From NCBI GenBank assembly GCA_001897515.1, contig MKTA01000008.1, positions 1 through 64,000 of the forward strand: a stretch of DNA of 64,000 nt. The letters run 5' to 3'. The stretch's first letter is position 1, and each line of letters opens with the position of its first letter. Of the stretch, positions 17,065 to 25,622 are shown in pieces. The translations under genes and the position numbers were made by a program. The stretch is from Bacteroidetes bacterium 41-46 (lineage in GTDB: Bacteria > Bacteroidota > Bacteroidia > Bacteroidales > UBA932). The notes beneath the pieces were generated by a model. That model worked only from the letters and a program-made list of their open reading frames with translations. It had not been told where the DNA came from and did no database searches.

Positions 17065-18390
17065 TTAGTTGAATAATCTGTAAATATCATTACCAAATGC
17101 AAGGAACATTATCGCAAGTAGCACCAGCATTCCTGCTACCTGTGCATATTCCAGGAATTTATCGCTTGGCCTCCTTCGTGTAACTATTTCATAAAGGAGG
17201 AAGAGTATGTGACCACCGTCAAGGGCTGGAATTGGCAGGAGGTTAACAACAGCCAGCATTATTGACAGCCAAGCTGTTAAATTCCAAAAAATGTGCCAGT
17301 CCCAAGCTGACGGGAATATGTTTCCTATCGCAATAAAGCTACCAACAGATTTATAGGCCTCTGTCTTGGGAGAGAAGATTAACTTCAACTCTTTGATATA
17401 GTTGCTGATTGTAGATACGGCCTTTTTTGCTCCTGCAGGAACTGCTGCAAAAACTGAGTAGTCTGAGGTTGTAATTTTAAAGAATTTGTACAAATCACCA
17501 TCAAGGGCTACCCCTATAAGTCCGTTTTCGTCAACCGCCAGTTTCTTCTCTAAAACAGCCTCTCCCCTGCTAATCAGCACATCAACGGAGTCGCCTTTGT
17601 TAGCCTGAAGAATCGCCTGTATGTCCTGTATGATAAATGCATCTGTTGAGTCAATTCCAATAATTCTGTCTCCGGGCAGAAGGCCGGCAGTAGCGTTTAT
17701 TGAGGAGTCAGGAACAGTCAGAATCTGGAAAGGAACCCTCAGTGAAAACATCCCGGGGGTGTTAAGTACAGCCGGAATGAATACCGGATCAATTGTAAGC
17801 TCCTTGCTCTCGGACCCTCTGATTAATTCAGCCTTTTCAGCCTGATTTCTTGCAAGAATAACCTGAAGCTCGTTGAATTTATCAACTCTCTCTCCGTTAA
17901 ATGAGATTATCCGGTCTCCGTTCTCAAAGCCTATCTCTTTTGCAAGTTCGTTGCACTGAACGCCATATATGGCATCCTCGTTTTTCAGATACTCCTCACC
18001 CCATGTAAAGAGTGTTGCAGAGTAAATAAGGATTGCCAGAATGAAATTGAAGAAAACGCCTCCAAACATAACAAAAAACCTCTGCCAGGCCGGCTTGCTT
18101 CTAAACTCCCATGGCTTTGGCTCTTGTTTGAGCGCCTCTTTGTCCATTGACTCATCTATCATACCGGAAATCTTGCAGTAGCCACCCAATGGCAACCAGC
18201 CAATTCCATATTCAGTATCAGAATTCTTTGGTTTGAATTTAAACAGGGAGAACCATGGATCAAAGAACAGGTAGAACTTCTCAACCCTGATCTTGAATAG
18301 CCTTGCAAAGAAAAAGTGCCCGAACTCGTGGACAAGAACAAGGATTGATAGAGCGAGGACTACCTGGAGAATTTTTATTATTATATCCAT
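17065..18390 (-). CDS. rseP: Site-2 intramembrane zinc protease RseP
   Basis: 441 residues. The first membrane segment holds the catalytic HEFGH (H21, E22, H25). Two PDZ domains follow (GDRIISFNGERVDKFNE near 155-170 and GDRIIGIDSTDAFIIQD near 235-250). The C-terminal membrane part has the third ligand motif NLLPIPALDGGH. RseP-type S2P enzymes cut membrane-anchored anti-sigma factors and remnant signal peptides after a first cleavage. The gene lies 9 bp after dxr, the gene order common in many bacteria. Possible substrates in this window are the anti-sigma-like protein at 31290-31805 and the membrane-linked ModE-WtpA fusion, but that is speculation. Confidence 0.95.
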   Translation of the reverse strand: MDIIIKILQVVLALSILVLVHEFGHFFFARLFKIRVEKFYLFFDPWFSLFKFKPKNSDTEYGIGWLPLGGYCKISGMIDESMDKEALKQEPKPWEFRSKPAWQRFFVMFGGVFFNFILAILIYSATLFTWGEEYLKNEDAIYGVQCNELAKEIGFENGDRIISFNGERVDKFNELQVILARNQAEKAELIRGSESKELTIDPVFIPAVLNTPGMFSLRVPFQILTVPDSSINATAGLLPGDRIIGIDSTDAFIIQDIQAILQANKGDSVDVLISRGEAVLEKKLAVDENGLIGVALDGDLYKFFKITTSDYSVFAAVPAGAKKAVSTISNYIKELKLIFSPKTEAYKSVGSFIAIGNIFPSAWDWHIFWNLTAWLSIMLAVVNLLPIPALDGGHILFLLYEIVTRRRPSDKFLEYAQVAGMLVLLAIMFLAFGNDIYRLFN

Positions 18391-18398
18391 TTTTAGAA

Positions 18399-19562
18399 TT
18401 ATTTAGCTTTGAATTTTTTTAGAATCTCTGCTGCAAACTCTCTTGCAGCTCTGTCGGTGTTGAATATATCTGACAATGTTGGTACTGCAACAAACTTCGT
18501 TCCATTAACAACCTCCTGAGTAATCTTGTGAATGCTGGCAAATGGCACTATCCCATTAAGAAAGGCCTCAACAGCAATTTCGTTTCCTGCATTCATTGCA
18601 CAGGGTATATTTCCTCCTTTGGAAATTGCTTCATATGCTATTGTTATGCTCGGAAACTTCTCTCTGTCCGGATCAAAAAAATCAAACCTTCCAAATTCGG
18701 CAAAATTTACCCTCTTTGTATCAAGAGAGAGTCTGTTTGGATAGGCAAGCGCATATTGAATAGGAAGTCTCATATCTGGTGTGCTCATTTGCGCCGTTAT
18801 GGATCCATCCCAGAACTGAACCATTGAGTGGATAATGGATTGTGGATGTACTACTATCTCAATTTCGGAAGGTTTCATGTTGAACAGCCATCTTGCCTCT
18901 ATCATCTCCAGCCCCTTATTCATCATTGTTGCTGAGTCAATTGTGACCTTTGATCCCATTTTCCAGTTAGGATGGCTGAGAGCCTCATTTATGGTTACAC
19001 TCTTGAGCTCTTGTATGCTTTTGTTTAAAAAAGGGCCCCCTGATGCAGTTAGTATGATCTTTTCTGCCCGCCCTCTCTCTCCCTGGAGGCATTGAAAAAT
19101 GGCAGAGTGTTCAGAATCAACGGGTATAATGGGAGAGCCCGATTCTTTTGCCAGTGATACAACTAACTCCCCCGCAGCAACAAGAGTCTCTTTATTTGCC
19201 AGAGCAATTGCCTTGCCCGCCTTTATTGCAGCTATTGTCGGCTCAAGTCCGCTAAAACCTACCATGGCTGTCAGCACAATGTCTATCTCCTCGCTCTTTA
19301 CGAGTGAGGTAATGGAGTCCATTCCTGTAAAAACCTTAACTCCGTGGGAGGAGAGTGCTTTATTAACCTTGTCGTATTTATCCTCGTCTGTTATTACTAC
19401 TGCGTTTGGCTGAACTTTAATGGCTTGTTCAATCAGGAGATCTGCATTCTGTTTTGCTGTAAGAAGCTCTACTGAGAATTGCTCCGGGTGTCTTGTGCAA
19501 ACATCAATGGCCTGTGTGCCTATAGAGCCGGTTGAGCCTAAAATTGCTATTCCTCTTCTCAT
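18399..19562 (-). CDS. dxr: 1-deoxy-D-xylulose 5-phosphate reductoisomerase
   Basis: 387 residues from the ATG at 19562, which begins MRRGIAILGSTGSIG, the normal Dxr N-terminus with its NADPH-binding loop. The in-frame start at 19628 would overlap the M23 gene. Active-site motifs are PVDSEHSAIFQCLQG, ASGGPF and MNKGLEMIEA. The enzyme commits DXP to the MEP pathway of isoprenoid synthesis. It is third in the operon, after the M23 gene (10 bp) and before rseP. Confidence 0.97.
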   Translation of the reverse strand: MRRGIAILGSTGSIGTQAIDVCTRHPEQFSVELLTAKQNADLLIEQAIKVQPNAVVITDEDKYDKVNKALSSHGVKVFTGMDSITSLVKSEEIDIVLTAMVGFSGLEPTIAAIKAGKAIALANKETLVAAGELVVSLAKESGSPIIPVDSEHSAIFQCLQGERGRAEKIILTASGGPFLNKSIQELKSVTINEALSHPNWKMGSKVTIDSATMMNKGLEMIEARWLFNMKPSEIEIVVHPQSIIHSMVQFWDGSITAQMSTPDMRLPIQYALAYPNRLSLDTKRVNFAEFGRFDFFDPDREKFPSITIAYEAISKGGNIPCAMNAGNEIAVEAFLNGIVPFASIHKITQEVVNGTKFVAVPTLSDIFNTDRAAREFAAEILKKFKAK

Positions 19563-19572
19563 CCGGGTTGAT

Positions 19573-20439
19573 TTAGAATTTGATGTATTTTGTCGGGTCA
19601 ACAGCAGAGCCTTTATACCAGAGTTCAAAATGGAGATGGTATCCGGTGGTCAGAGATCCGGTGTTGCCTACCAGTGCAATTGCCGAGCCTGCCTTGACCT
19701 TATCTCCTGTTCTTTTGAGTAGTTTGGAGTTGTGCTTGTAAATTGAGATTAGGTCGTTTGAATGCTGAATCTGAATTGTGAATCCTGTTTCGTCTGTCCA
19801 TGCGGCCATTATTACGGTTCCGTCCAGTACGGATGAGACAACAGAGTTAGCGGGGGCGGCAATGTCCACGTAGGGGTGGTTTGCGGCAAGGTTAAAACCG
19901 TCTGAGATTATGCCTTTTACAGGAGGGAAGAAGTGAAGACCCTCAATCTGGTTTACTCTGTTTGACTCAGAACCGATATTAAACTGCTCCTGTCTCATAA
20001 CCTCCAGCCTAAGCAGCGAATCCTCTTTGGAGACCCTCCCTGAGATTCCATCTGGATTTAATGAGTCTTGAGCTATAATTATATCGCCCAGTTCAAGGGG
20101 TGGCTGGCCGGTTGCAATTCTCTGAATGTTGTTAAGCTGAAAGTCCCAGAGTCTGACTGTCTTCTCAAGTGAATCAAGCTTTAGAGCGTTCTGTACTATA
20201 TCTCTTCTTGTCTGGGCATTTGGATAACCCGGAATAAATTCTCTCAGCGGAGTGTATGATATTAGTATAGTAACAGACAGCACTATAAAAATTACCGAAA
20301 GCACAAGACTCAAAAGCATCATCAGACCATTTGCCCTGAATACAAAAAGCTCTTCATGAGTTGTGTCATTGAATATAGAGAAGCGAAACTTGTTTCTCAG
20401 CCTATTCTTTCTCTCTTTTTTTATCTTCTCTTTAGCCAT
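19573..20439 (-). CDS. M23 (LytM) family peptidoglycan endopeptidase
   Basis: 288 residues. A cytosolic basic stretch (KEKIKKERKNRLRNK) precedes one membrane segment (about 36-62), a helical linker, and a C-terminal M23 domain (about 175-288). Zinc ligands are visible as HPYVD (H-x3-D) and HLHFE, so the enzyme appears catalytically intact. It would cleave peptide crosslinks in the periplasm. It is 2 bp downstream of the superoxide reductase gene and 10 bp upstream of dxr. Confidence 0.9.
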   Translation of the reverse strand: MAKEKIKKERKNRLRNKFRFSIFNDTTHEELFVFRANGLMMLLSLVLSVIFIVLSVTILISYTPLREFIPGYPNAQTRRDIVQNALKLDSLEKTVRLWDFQLNNIQRIATGQPPLELGDIIIAQDSLNPDGISGRVSKEDSLLRLEVMRQEQFNIGSESNRVNQIEGLHFFPPVKGIISDGFNLAANHPYVDIAAPANSVVSSVLDGTVIMAAWTDETGFTIQIQHSNDLISIYKHNSKLLKRTGDKVKAGSAIALVGNTGSLTTGYHLHFELWYKGSAVDPTKYIKF

Positions 20440-20441
20440 CT

Positions 20442-20834
20442 CTATTTATTGGGGCTATCATTCACTTTTACAAATACCTCTTCACTCTCCCAAAGACCGT
20501 GCCTGTTGCAGTAGGCAAGAGCCTTAAGCCTGAGGCTTACCTTTGGGATAATTGAGAACTCAGTCTCAATGAACAGCGGGTCGTCACCGTAGCTTGACCG
20601 CTGAAGCCTTACCTCACCCATCAGAGTCTCCAGACTCCATAGCTGTATGTACTCATAATGGTGGTCGGGTGCATTGGGATGTTTAACACTTGTTCCTATC
20701 CTCACCTTTACTTTGAATGGGCAGTCTCTTGCCGCTTCTCTGTCACAAATAATAACCGGAGCATGCTTGTCTGCATACTGTCTAACTTTGTTGCTCCCGG
20801 ATTCAAAATCTTTATAGGAAAATAGTCTTGGCAT
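20442..20834 (-). CDS. Neelaredoxin-type superoxide reductase
   Basis: 130 residues. It aligns by eye with class II superoxide reductases: DKHAPVI, KHPNAPDHHYEYIQLW and YCNRHGLWES. The five ligands of the Fe(His)4(Cys) site are all present, as H24, H52, H58 (or H59), C109 and H112. The lysine before the first histidine, which in this family helps protonate the peroxide intermediate, is K23. The enzyme reduces superoxide to peroxide without making oxygen, a typical anaerobe defence. It lacks the N-terminal desulforedoxin domain of class I enzymes. First gene of the five-gene operon that continues to 16074. Confidence 0.9.
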   Translation of the reverse strand: MPRLFSYKDFESGSNKVRQYADKHAPVIICDREAARDCPFKVKVRIGTSVKHPNAPDHHYEYIQLWSLETLMGEVRLQRSSYGDDPLFIETEFSIIPKVSLRLKALAYCNRHGLWESEEVFVKVNDSPNK

Positions 20835-20851
20835 ACTTCTCTTTAAACCCC

Positions 20852-20859
20852 CAAAAGTA
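20852..20859 (-). promoter_or_regulatory. -7 promoter element for the superoxide reductase operon
   Basis: TACTTTTG on the minus strand, 17 nt upstream of the ATG at 20834, fits TAnnTTTG. No good -33 element is visible. Confidence 0.5.
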
Positions 20860-20871
20860 CTAAAAAAAAAC

Positions 20872-20879
20872 TAACTTTG
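20872..20879 (+). promoter_or_regulatory. -7 promoter element for the ruvX operon
   Basis: TAACTTTG ends only 4 nt before the ruvX ATG at 20884. If this element is used, transcription would start at or next to the start codon, giving a leaderless or nearly leaderless message. Confidence 0.55.
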
Positions 20880-20883
20880 CGAC

Positions 20884-21318
20884 ATGGAAAGAATTGTGGG
20901 AATTGACTATGGACGGAAAAGAGTGGGTATAGCCGTGAGCGACCCTCTGGGAATATTTGCATCGGCACTTGATACACTCCCCTCCGGATCGGTCCTGTCA
21001 TTCCTGAAAAGCTACATTGAGAGGGAGCGTATATCAAGATTTGTTGTCGGCTATCCGGTTAATCTGGACAATAAACCTTCAGAGGCAGCAAAGGATGTTG
21101 ATCACTTTCTTAATATGCTCAGAAAACAATTTCCGGAGATTCCTGTTACACTTGAGGATGAACGTTTCACATCAAAAATGGCTATGAGAACCTTGATTGA
21201 GGGGGGGATGAAAAAGAGCGACAGAAGAGTAAAAGGGAATGTGGACAAAGTAAGCGCCGCAATAATTCTTCAGTCGTATCTGGACTCTAGAGCCAGGCTT
21301 GATAATAATGGCAATTGA
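20884..21318 (+). CDS. ruvX: RuvX/YqgF RNase H-fold nuclease
   Basis: 144 residues starting MERIVGIDYGRKRVGIAVSD, the standard RuvX N-terminus with the first catalytic aspartate (D8). Further motifs are VVGYPVNLDN, LEDERFTSK and KVSAAIILQSYLDSR. YqgF-family proteins act as putative Holliday junction resolvases and in pre-16S rRNA maturation. It heads a long plus-strand gene run and is 2 bp from def. Confidence 0.94.
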   Translation: MERIVGIDYGRKRVGIAVSDPLGIFASALDTLPSGSVLSFLKSYIERERISRFVVGYPVNLDNKPSEAAKDVDHFLNMLRKQFPEIPVTLEDERFTSKMAMRTLIEGGMKKSDRRVKGNVDKVSAAIILQSYLDSRARLDNNGN

Positions 21319-21320
21319 TT

Positions 21321-21896
21321 ATGATACTTCCAATTTATATTTACGGATCAGAGGTGCTCAGAGAGAGGGCCTCTGACTTTGATATTTCGGCACCTGATGC
21401 TGCCGGAACAATATCTAAACTTGTTTCCGACATGTTTGAAACAATGTACCAGGCAGATGGTGTGGGCCTTGCGGCTCCTCAGGTTGGGAAATCAATTAGG
21501 GTACTGGTTGTGGACGGTGCCCCTTTGGCGGATGATATGCCGGAACTGAAGAATTTTAAAAGGGCTATGATTAACCCGGTTGTACTTGAAGAGAGCGAGG
21601 AGACTATTGAGTATAACGAGGGCTGTCTTAGCATACCTGATATTAATGCCGGTGTTGTAAGACCAAAGAAGATAAGAGTAGAGTACCTGGACGAAAATCT
21701 TTTTAAAAGGGAGGAGGAGCTTGATAACTTTGCGTGCAGAATGGTCCAGCATGAGATTGACCATCTGAACGGAGTCCTGTTTACTGATCTTTGTGCCCCT
21801 ATTAGAAAAAAGATGCTTCAGTCAAGGCTTAGCAACATAATGAACGGGAAGGTTAAAACTCATTATAAAACGGCTCCTTCTGCCAGAAAGAGATAA
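21321..21896 (+). CDS. def: Peptide deformylase
   Basis: 191 residues from the ATG at 21321, preferred over the TTG at 21315 that overlaps the ruvX stop. The three family motifs are all present: GVGLAAPQVG, EGCLSIP (metal cysteine) and QHEIDHLNG (two metal histidines and the catalytic glutamate). It removes the formyl group from nascent proteins. The C-terminal extension is short and basic. Confidence 0.97.
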   Translation: MILPIYIYGSEVLRERASDFDISAPDAAGTISKLVSDMFETMYQADGVGLAAPQVGKSIRVLVVDGAPLADDMPELKNFKRAMINPVVLEESEETIEYNEGCLSIPDINAGVVRPKKIRVEYLDENLFKREEELDNFACRMVQHEIDHLNGVLFTDLCAPIRKKMLQSRLSNIMNGKVKTHYKTAPSARKR

Positions 21897-21915
21897 TTTT
21901 TAAAAAAGCAATATT

Positions 21916-23268
21916 ATGGGAGCATTTCATGCATATGATATAAGAGGTGTTTATAACAGAGACTTTGACCGGGAGACGGTTTACAGGGTTGGGTATTTCC
22001 TCCCGGAGCTTCTGGGAGCAGACAAGGTTTTAGTCGGCAGAGATGACAGAGAGTCCTCTCCGGAGATGCATAAAGCCCTTCTAAAGGGTATTACTGATGC
22101 CGGAGCAGATGTATATGACCTTGGCCTTACTACCACCCCTATGGTCTATTTTGCTACTGGTAAATATGGGTTTAAGGCTTCTGCGCAAATAACGGCCTCT
22201 CATAATCCAAGAGAATATAACGGTTTAAAGATATCCAGAGAGAATGCTCTTCCTGTCGGATTTGATACCGGACTTGGCAGGCTGAAGGAGTGGATTGAAA
22301 CAAGAGAACTGACAGCTTCCGGGAAGAGAGGCGAGGTCCATCAAATGGATATTAAAGGAGAGTATATTGAGTTTCTAACTAAATATAAAAGAGATCTTTC
22401 CGGGCTGAATATCGGCATGGACCTTTCAAATGGGATGGCAGCCCTTCTTATAAAGGATGTTATAGGGGGAGAGAGCGACCTCCTGCACTATATCTTTGAT
22501 GATATGGACGGAACCTTTCCAAACCATGAGGCAAATCCGCTTGTTCCGGAGAATATTGTTGACTTGCAGAGGCTTGTTAAAGATAGAGGGTGCGATATTG
22601 GGGTAATCTTTGATGGCGATGCAGACAGAGTAATGTTTGTAGATGAAAACGGAAGGTTTATCTCGCCTGATCTTATGATAGCCCTTATGGGCCACTATTT
22701 CCTGGAAGAGAGAGGAGAGAGGGGAGCAGTTCTGCAGGATATCAGGAGTTCAAAAGCCGTGGGAGAGTACCTTGCTCCTATGGGGGCCGAGATGCATACA
22801 TGGAGAGTTGGCAGGGCCTTCGCCGCTCACAAGCTTAGAGAGATAGATGGGATTTATGGAGGAGAACTTGCCGGGCATTACTACTTCAAAGACTTTTACT
22901 ACAGTGATTCCGGAATATTGGCGGCATTGATAATTCTGGGTATTGTTGCTAAGAAGAGGAGAGAGGGAAGGAGCCTCTCATCACTCATATCAGATATTGA
23001 GAAATACAATAATTCAGGTGAAATAAACTTCAGAATAGAGAAGAAGCGTGAGGCCATGGACAGGGTCAGGGACTACTTTGCCTCATCAGAGAAGCCAACG
23101 GCTTACTATGACTTTGACGGTTACCGGGTTGAATTTGAGTCTTGGTGGTTCAATATCCGCCCCTCCAACACTGAACCCTATTTGAGATTTATTGCCGAGG
23201 CTAAAGGGGAGGATCTACTTGCTCTGAAGGTGTCAAAGGTTAGAGAGTTGCTTAAAGAATTTGAATAA
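21916..23268 (+). CDS. Phosphomannomutase/phosphoglucomutase
   Basis: 450-residue alpha-D-phosphohexomutase. The active serine loop is ITASHNPREYNG, the magnesium loop FDGDADRVMF, the sugar-binding loop GGELAGHYYF and the phosphate-binding loop RPSNTEPYLR. These four domains interconvert hexose 1- and 6-phosphates for nucleotide-sugar synthesis. GEXSGH-type loops tell mannose/glucose enzymes from glucosamine ones; the GELAGH here fits ManB/Pgm rather than GlmM. It is cotranscribed with def (19 bp). Confidence 0.92.
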   Translation: MGAFHAYDIRGVYNRDFDRETVYRVGYFLPELLGADKVLVGRDDRESSPEMHKALLKGITDAGADVYDLGLTTTPMVYFATGKYGFKASAQITASHNPREYNGLKISRENALPVGFDTGLGRLKEWIETRELTASGKRGEVHQMDIKGEYIEFLTKYKRDLSGLNIGMDLSNGMAALLIKDVIGGESDLLHYIFDDMDGTFPNHEANPLVPENIVDLQRLVKDRGCDIGVIFDGDADRVMFVDENGRFISPDLMIALMGHYFLEERGERGAVLQDIRSSKAVGEYLAPMGAEMHTWRVGRAFAAHKLREIDGIYGGELAGHYYFKDFYYSDSGILAALIILGIVAKKRREGRSLSSLISDIEKYNNSGEINFRIEKKREAMDRVRDYFASSEKPTAYYDFDGYRVEFESWWFNIRPSNTEPYLRFIAEAKGEDLLALKVSKVRELLKEFE

Positions 23269-23281
23269 TAGGATAATGTAA

Positions 23282-24256
23282 ATGTTTCGATTACTCTCTC
23301 TGATACTTATTACTACTCTGTTTGCAAAAATATCTCCTGCAGAGGTGAGGAGGGAGTATCGGGAGCTGATCCCTAAGTCAAGAGTAGTAATAAACTATCC
23401 ACAAGAGGATCAATACAGAGAAGACAGACCTCTTGTACTTATACTCTATGCGCTCCCTAATGGAAATACTATTGAGGAGACAGAGGGTCGGGGAGGGCCG
23501 CTACTCTCAGGTGAATGGCGTTATAACATTCAACACATTGCAGCACAGGTTAGATATCTAAGAGAAAATGACAGCCGCTTCAATTATGTTATAGCTTATC
23601 TTGAGGCTACTCAAAAAGGGTGGACTATACATGCGTCGGAGTATAAGAATTCGGCGGAGCTATATAAAATTCTTACAGATACAATTATTAAAATTGTAAG
23701 TCTGTCACTGCCGGATAAAATCAAGTCAGAAAAAATCTCTGTTGCATTAACAAGTCATAGTGGTGGAGGAAGATTTGTACTTAACTTTATCCGTGGAGTT
23801 GACTCTATTCCACCTTTGATTGAGAGGATATCGTTTATTGATAGCAATTATGGTTATGAAACAGATTTGCACTCGGATAAACTTCTGTATTGGCTTAGGG
23901 GTGATACCAACCGCTACCTTGGAGTTATGGCTTATGTAGATACAACAGTAGTTCTTAATGGTAAAAGAATTGTCAGCAGTAAAGGAGGTACAGGATATCG
24001 CTCTGTACTGATGGCAGATGACCTGAAGAGAGCAGGGGTGACGTTTGTAGAACAACGGGATACCTCTTTTCTAAAAATGGTTTCACAGGATGGGAGGGTG
24101 GCTTTCTGGATTAAGGAGAATCCGGAGGGCAGAATTTACCATACAATACTTGTTGAGAGAAACGGACTAATACATCAAATGCTTTTTGGAGCAGTACAGG
24201 AAGAGAAGGGATACGAGTTCTGGGGTGAGAGATGCTATGTAAGACATATAAGATGA
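23282..24256 (+). CDS. Secreted putative alpha/beta hydrolase
   Basis: 324 residues with a signal peptide (MFRLLSLILITTLFAKISPA). I recognise no named family. The core has features of an alpha/beta hydrolase: a strand RPLVLILYALPNGN, then SHSGGGRFVLNFI with S160 in the nucleophile-elbow position, and a downstream FIDSNYG segment that could supply an acid. The elbow reads S-H-S-G-G rather than strict G-x-S-x-G. It sits 13 bp after the phosphohexomutase gene and 13 bp before the DUF5009 acyltransferase gene, so a role in envelope sugar or glycan metabolism is conceivable but unproven. Confidence 0.6.
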   Translation: MFRLLSLILITTLFAKISPAEVRREYRELIPKSRVVINYPQEDQYREDRPLVLILYALPNGNTIEETEGRGGPLLSGEWRYNIQHIAAQVRYLRENDSRFNYVIAYLEATQKGWTIHASEYKNSAELYKILTDTIIKIVSLSLPDKIKSEKISVALTSHSGGGRFVLNFIRGVDSIPPLIERISFIDSNYGYETDLHSDKLLYWLRGDTNRYLGVMAYVDTTVVLNGKRIVSSKGGTGYRSVLMADDLKRAGVTFVEQRDTSFLKMVSQDGRVAFWIKENPEGRIYHTILVERNGLIHQMLFGAVQEEKGYEFWGERCYVRHIR

Positions 24257-24269
24257 AAAACTTCATAAT

Positions 24270-25622
24270 ATGAAAAGATATCTCTCCCTGGACATTCTCC
24301 GGGGGCTTACAATTTTTGGGATGGTCTTCTCTGCTATAATCCCACACAAGGTTCTGCCTGCCTGGATGTACCATATCCAGAATCCGCCTCCTGACCATCA
24401 TCTTGACTTCTCAGTTTCAGGTATCGGATGGGTAGATTTAGTATTCCCTATATTCATATTTTGTATGGGTGTTGCAATACCACTTTCAGGTTCTTCAGGA
24501 AAGATGACACTTAGATCAATTTTTTCAAGATTTTTAATGTTGTGGCTGTTTGCATATCTATATGTCTTCCTTGATTTCTCAACTGCTCCCGGACTCCTGC
24601 CTCAGTTTGCTACACTCGGAGGGTTTGGGGCACTTTTTATGCTTTATATGTCAAAACCTCCTTACAGATGGTTGCGATATGCAGGAGGTGCGCTTGCGCT
24701 AGCCCTTATAGTGACGGGAGCCCTCATCTTTGGAGAGAAAATCTCAATTTACAGGAGCGGAATCATAATATTTCTTCTATCATTTATATATCTTCTTGGA
24801 GCAACGATATGGCTCTATACCAAGGATAACCACAGAGTAAGATTAGCCATATTTCTGATTGTTCTTCTTTTTGCTTCGGTTACAATGCACTACTCTCTTC
24901 AAGGTAGATTGTATGCGGTTAAAGAGATAAGATGGTTTTTCAATATGGAGTATATCTACTTTCTGCTCATCCTTCTGCCTGCAACATATATTGGCGACCT
25001 GCTCAGGAAGAGGATTGCTTTGCCCGACGGATACAATCCAATAAGAAGTTCTCATTCATCTTCTCTGGTGAAAATACTAATGTTTCTGTTTCTCTTGCTG
25101 TTTATGGTGTGGCTAATGATTGCGCTATACAGCGAGTGGAGTCTGTACAAATTTCTGTTTAGTACCTTTACCTCTCTATTAGCCTGGCTGATAATCCGCA
25201 GATCATTTCCTGAGCACAGAGAGATGGCTCTCATTGCATCCTTACTGACTATGGGGGGAGGAGCTATGCTTTTTGCCGAGGGGGCAGTTACAAAGGTTCC
25301 ATGCACAATATCATACTGTCTGTTTACAACCGCAATTTCTGTCTATCTATTAATGATTTCCGACTTTCTTGCATATAAGTTCCCCGGATCTCTCTATTCT
25401 AGATTATTTGCCGGAGCCGGAAGCAATCCTCTAATGAGTTATATAGCTTTTGGAGCATTTGTTATGCCTCTCTTTAAAATTACAGGGCTGATACATTTTT
25501 ACAATGCTGCCTATCCATCCGGATGGCCCTGGATAGGGACCCTTAGAGCCGCTGTTGCGGTTCTTCTGACCATGGCCCTGGTCGCCTTAGTCAGTGAGAA
25601 AAAAATATTCTGGAGAGCATGA
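24270..25622 (+). CDS. DUF5009 / HGSNAT-like membrane acyltransferase
   Basis: 450 residues with about eleven hydrophobic segments. The N-terminus RYLSLDILRGLTIFGMV is the family hallmark, followed by WVDLVFPIFIFCMGVAIP, as in heparan-alpha-glucosaminide N-acetyltransferase relatives (DUF1624/DUF5009). Animal homologues move acetyl groups across a membrane to a terminal glucosamine. Bacterial members are thought to acylate envelope or imported sugars. Its last four bases overlap the AsmA gene start, which indicates translational coupling. Confidence 0.85.
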   Translation: MKRYLSLDILRGLTIFGMVFSAIIPHKVLPAWMYHIQNPPPDHHLDFSVSGIGWVDLVFPIFIFCMGVAIPLSGSSGKMTLRSIFSRFLMLWLFAYLYVFLDFSTAPGLLPQFATLGGFGALFMLYMSKPPYRWLRYAGGALALALIVTGALIFGEKISIYRSGIIIFLLSFIYLLGATIWLYTKDNHRVRLAIFLIVLLFASVTMHYSLQGRLYAVKEIRWFFNMEYIYFLLILLPATYIGDLLRKRIALPDGYNPIRSSHSSSLVKILMFLFLLLFMVWLMIALYSEWSLYKFLFSTFTSLLAWLIIRRSFPEHREMALIASLLTMGGGAMLFAEGAVTKVPCTISYCLFTTAISVYLLMISDFLAYKFPGSLYSRLFAGAGSNPLMSYIAFGAFVMPLFKITGLIHFYNAAYPSGWPWIGTLRAAVAVLLTMALVALVSEKKIFWRA

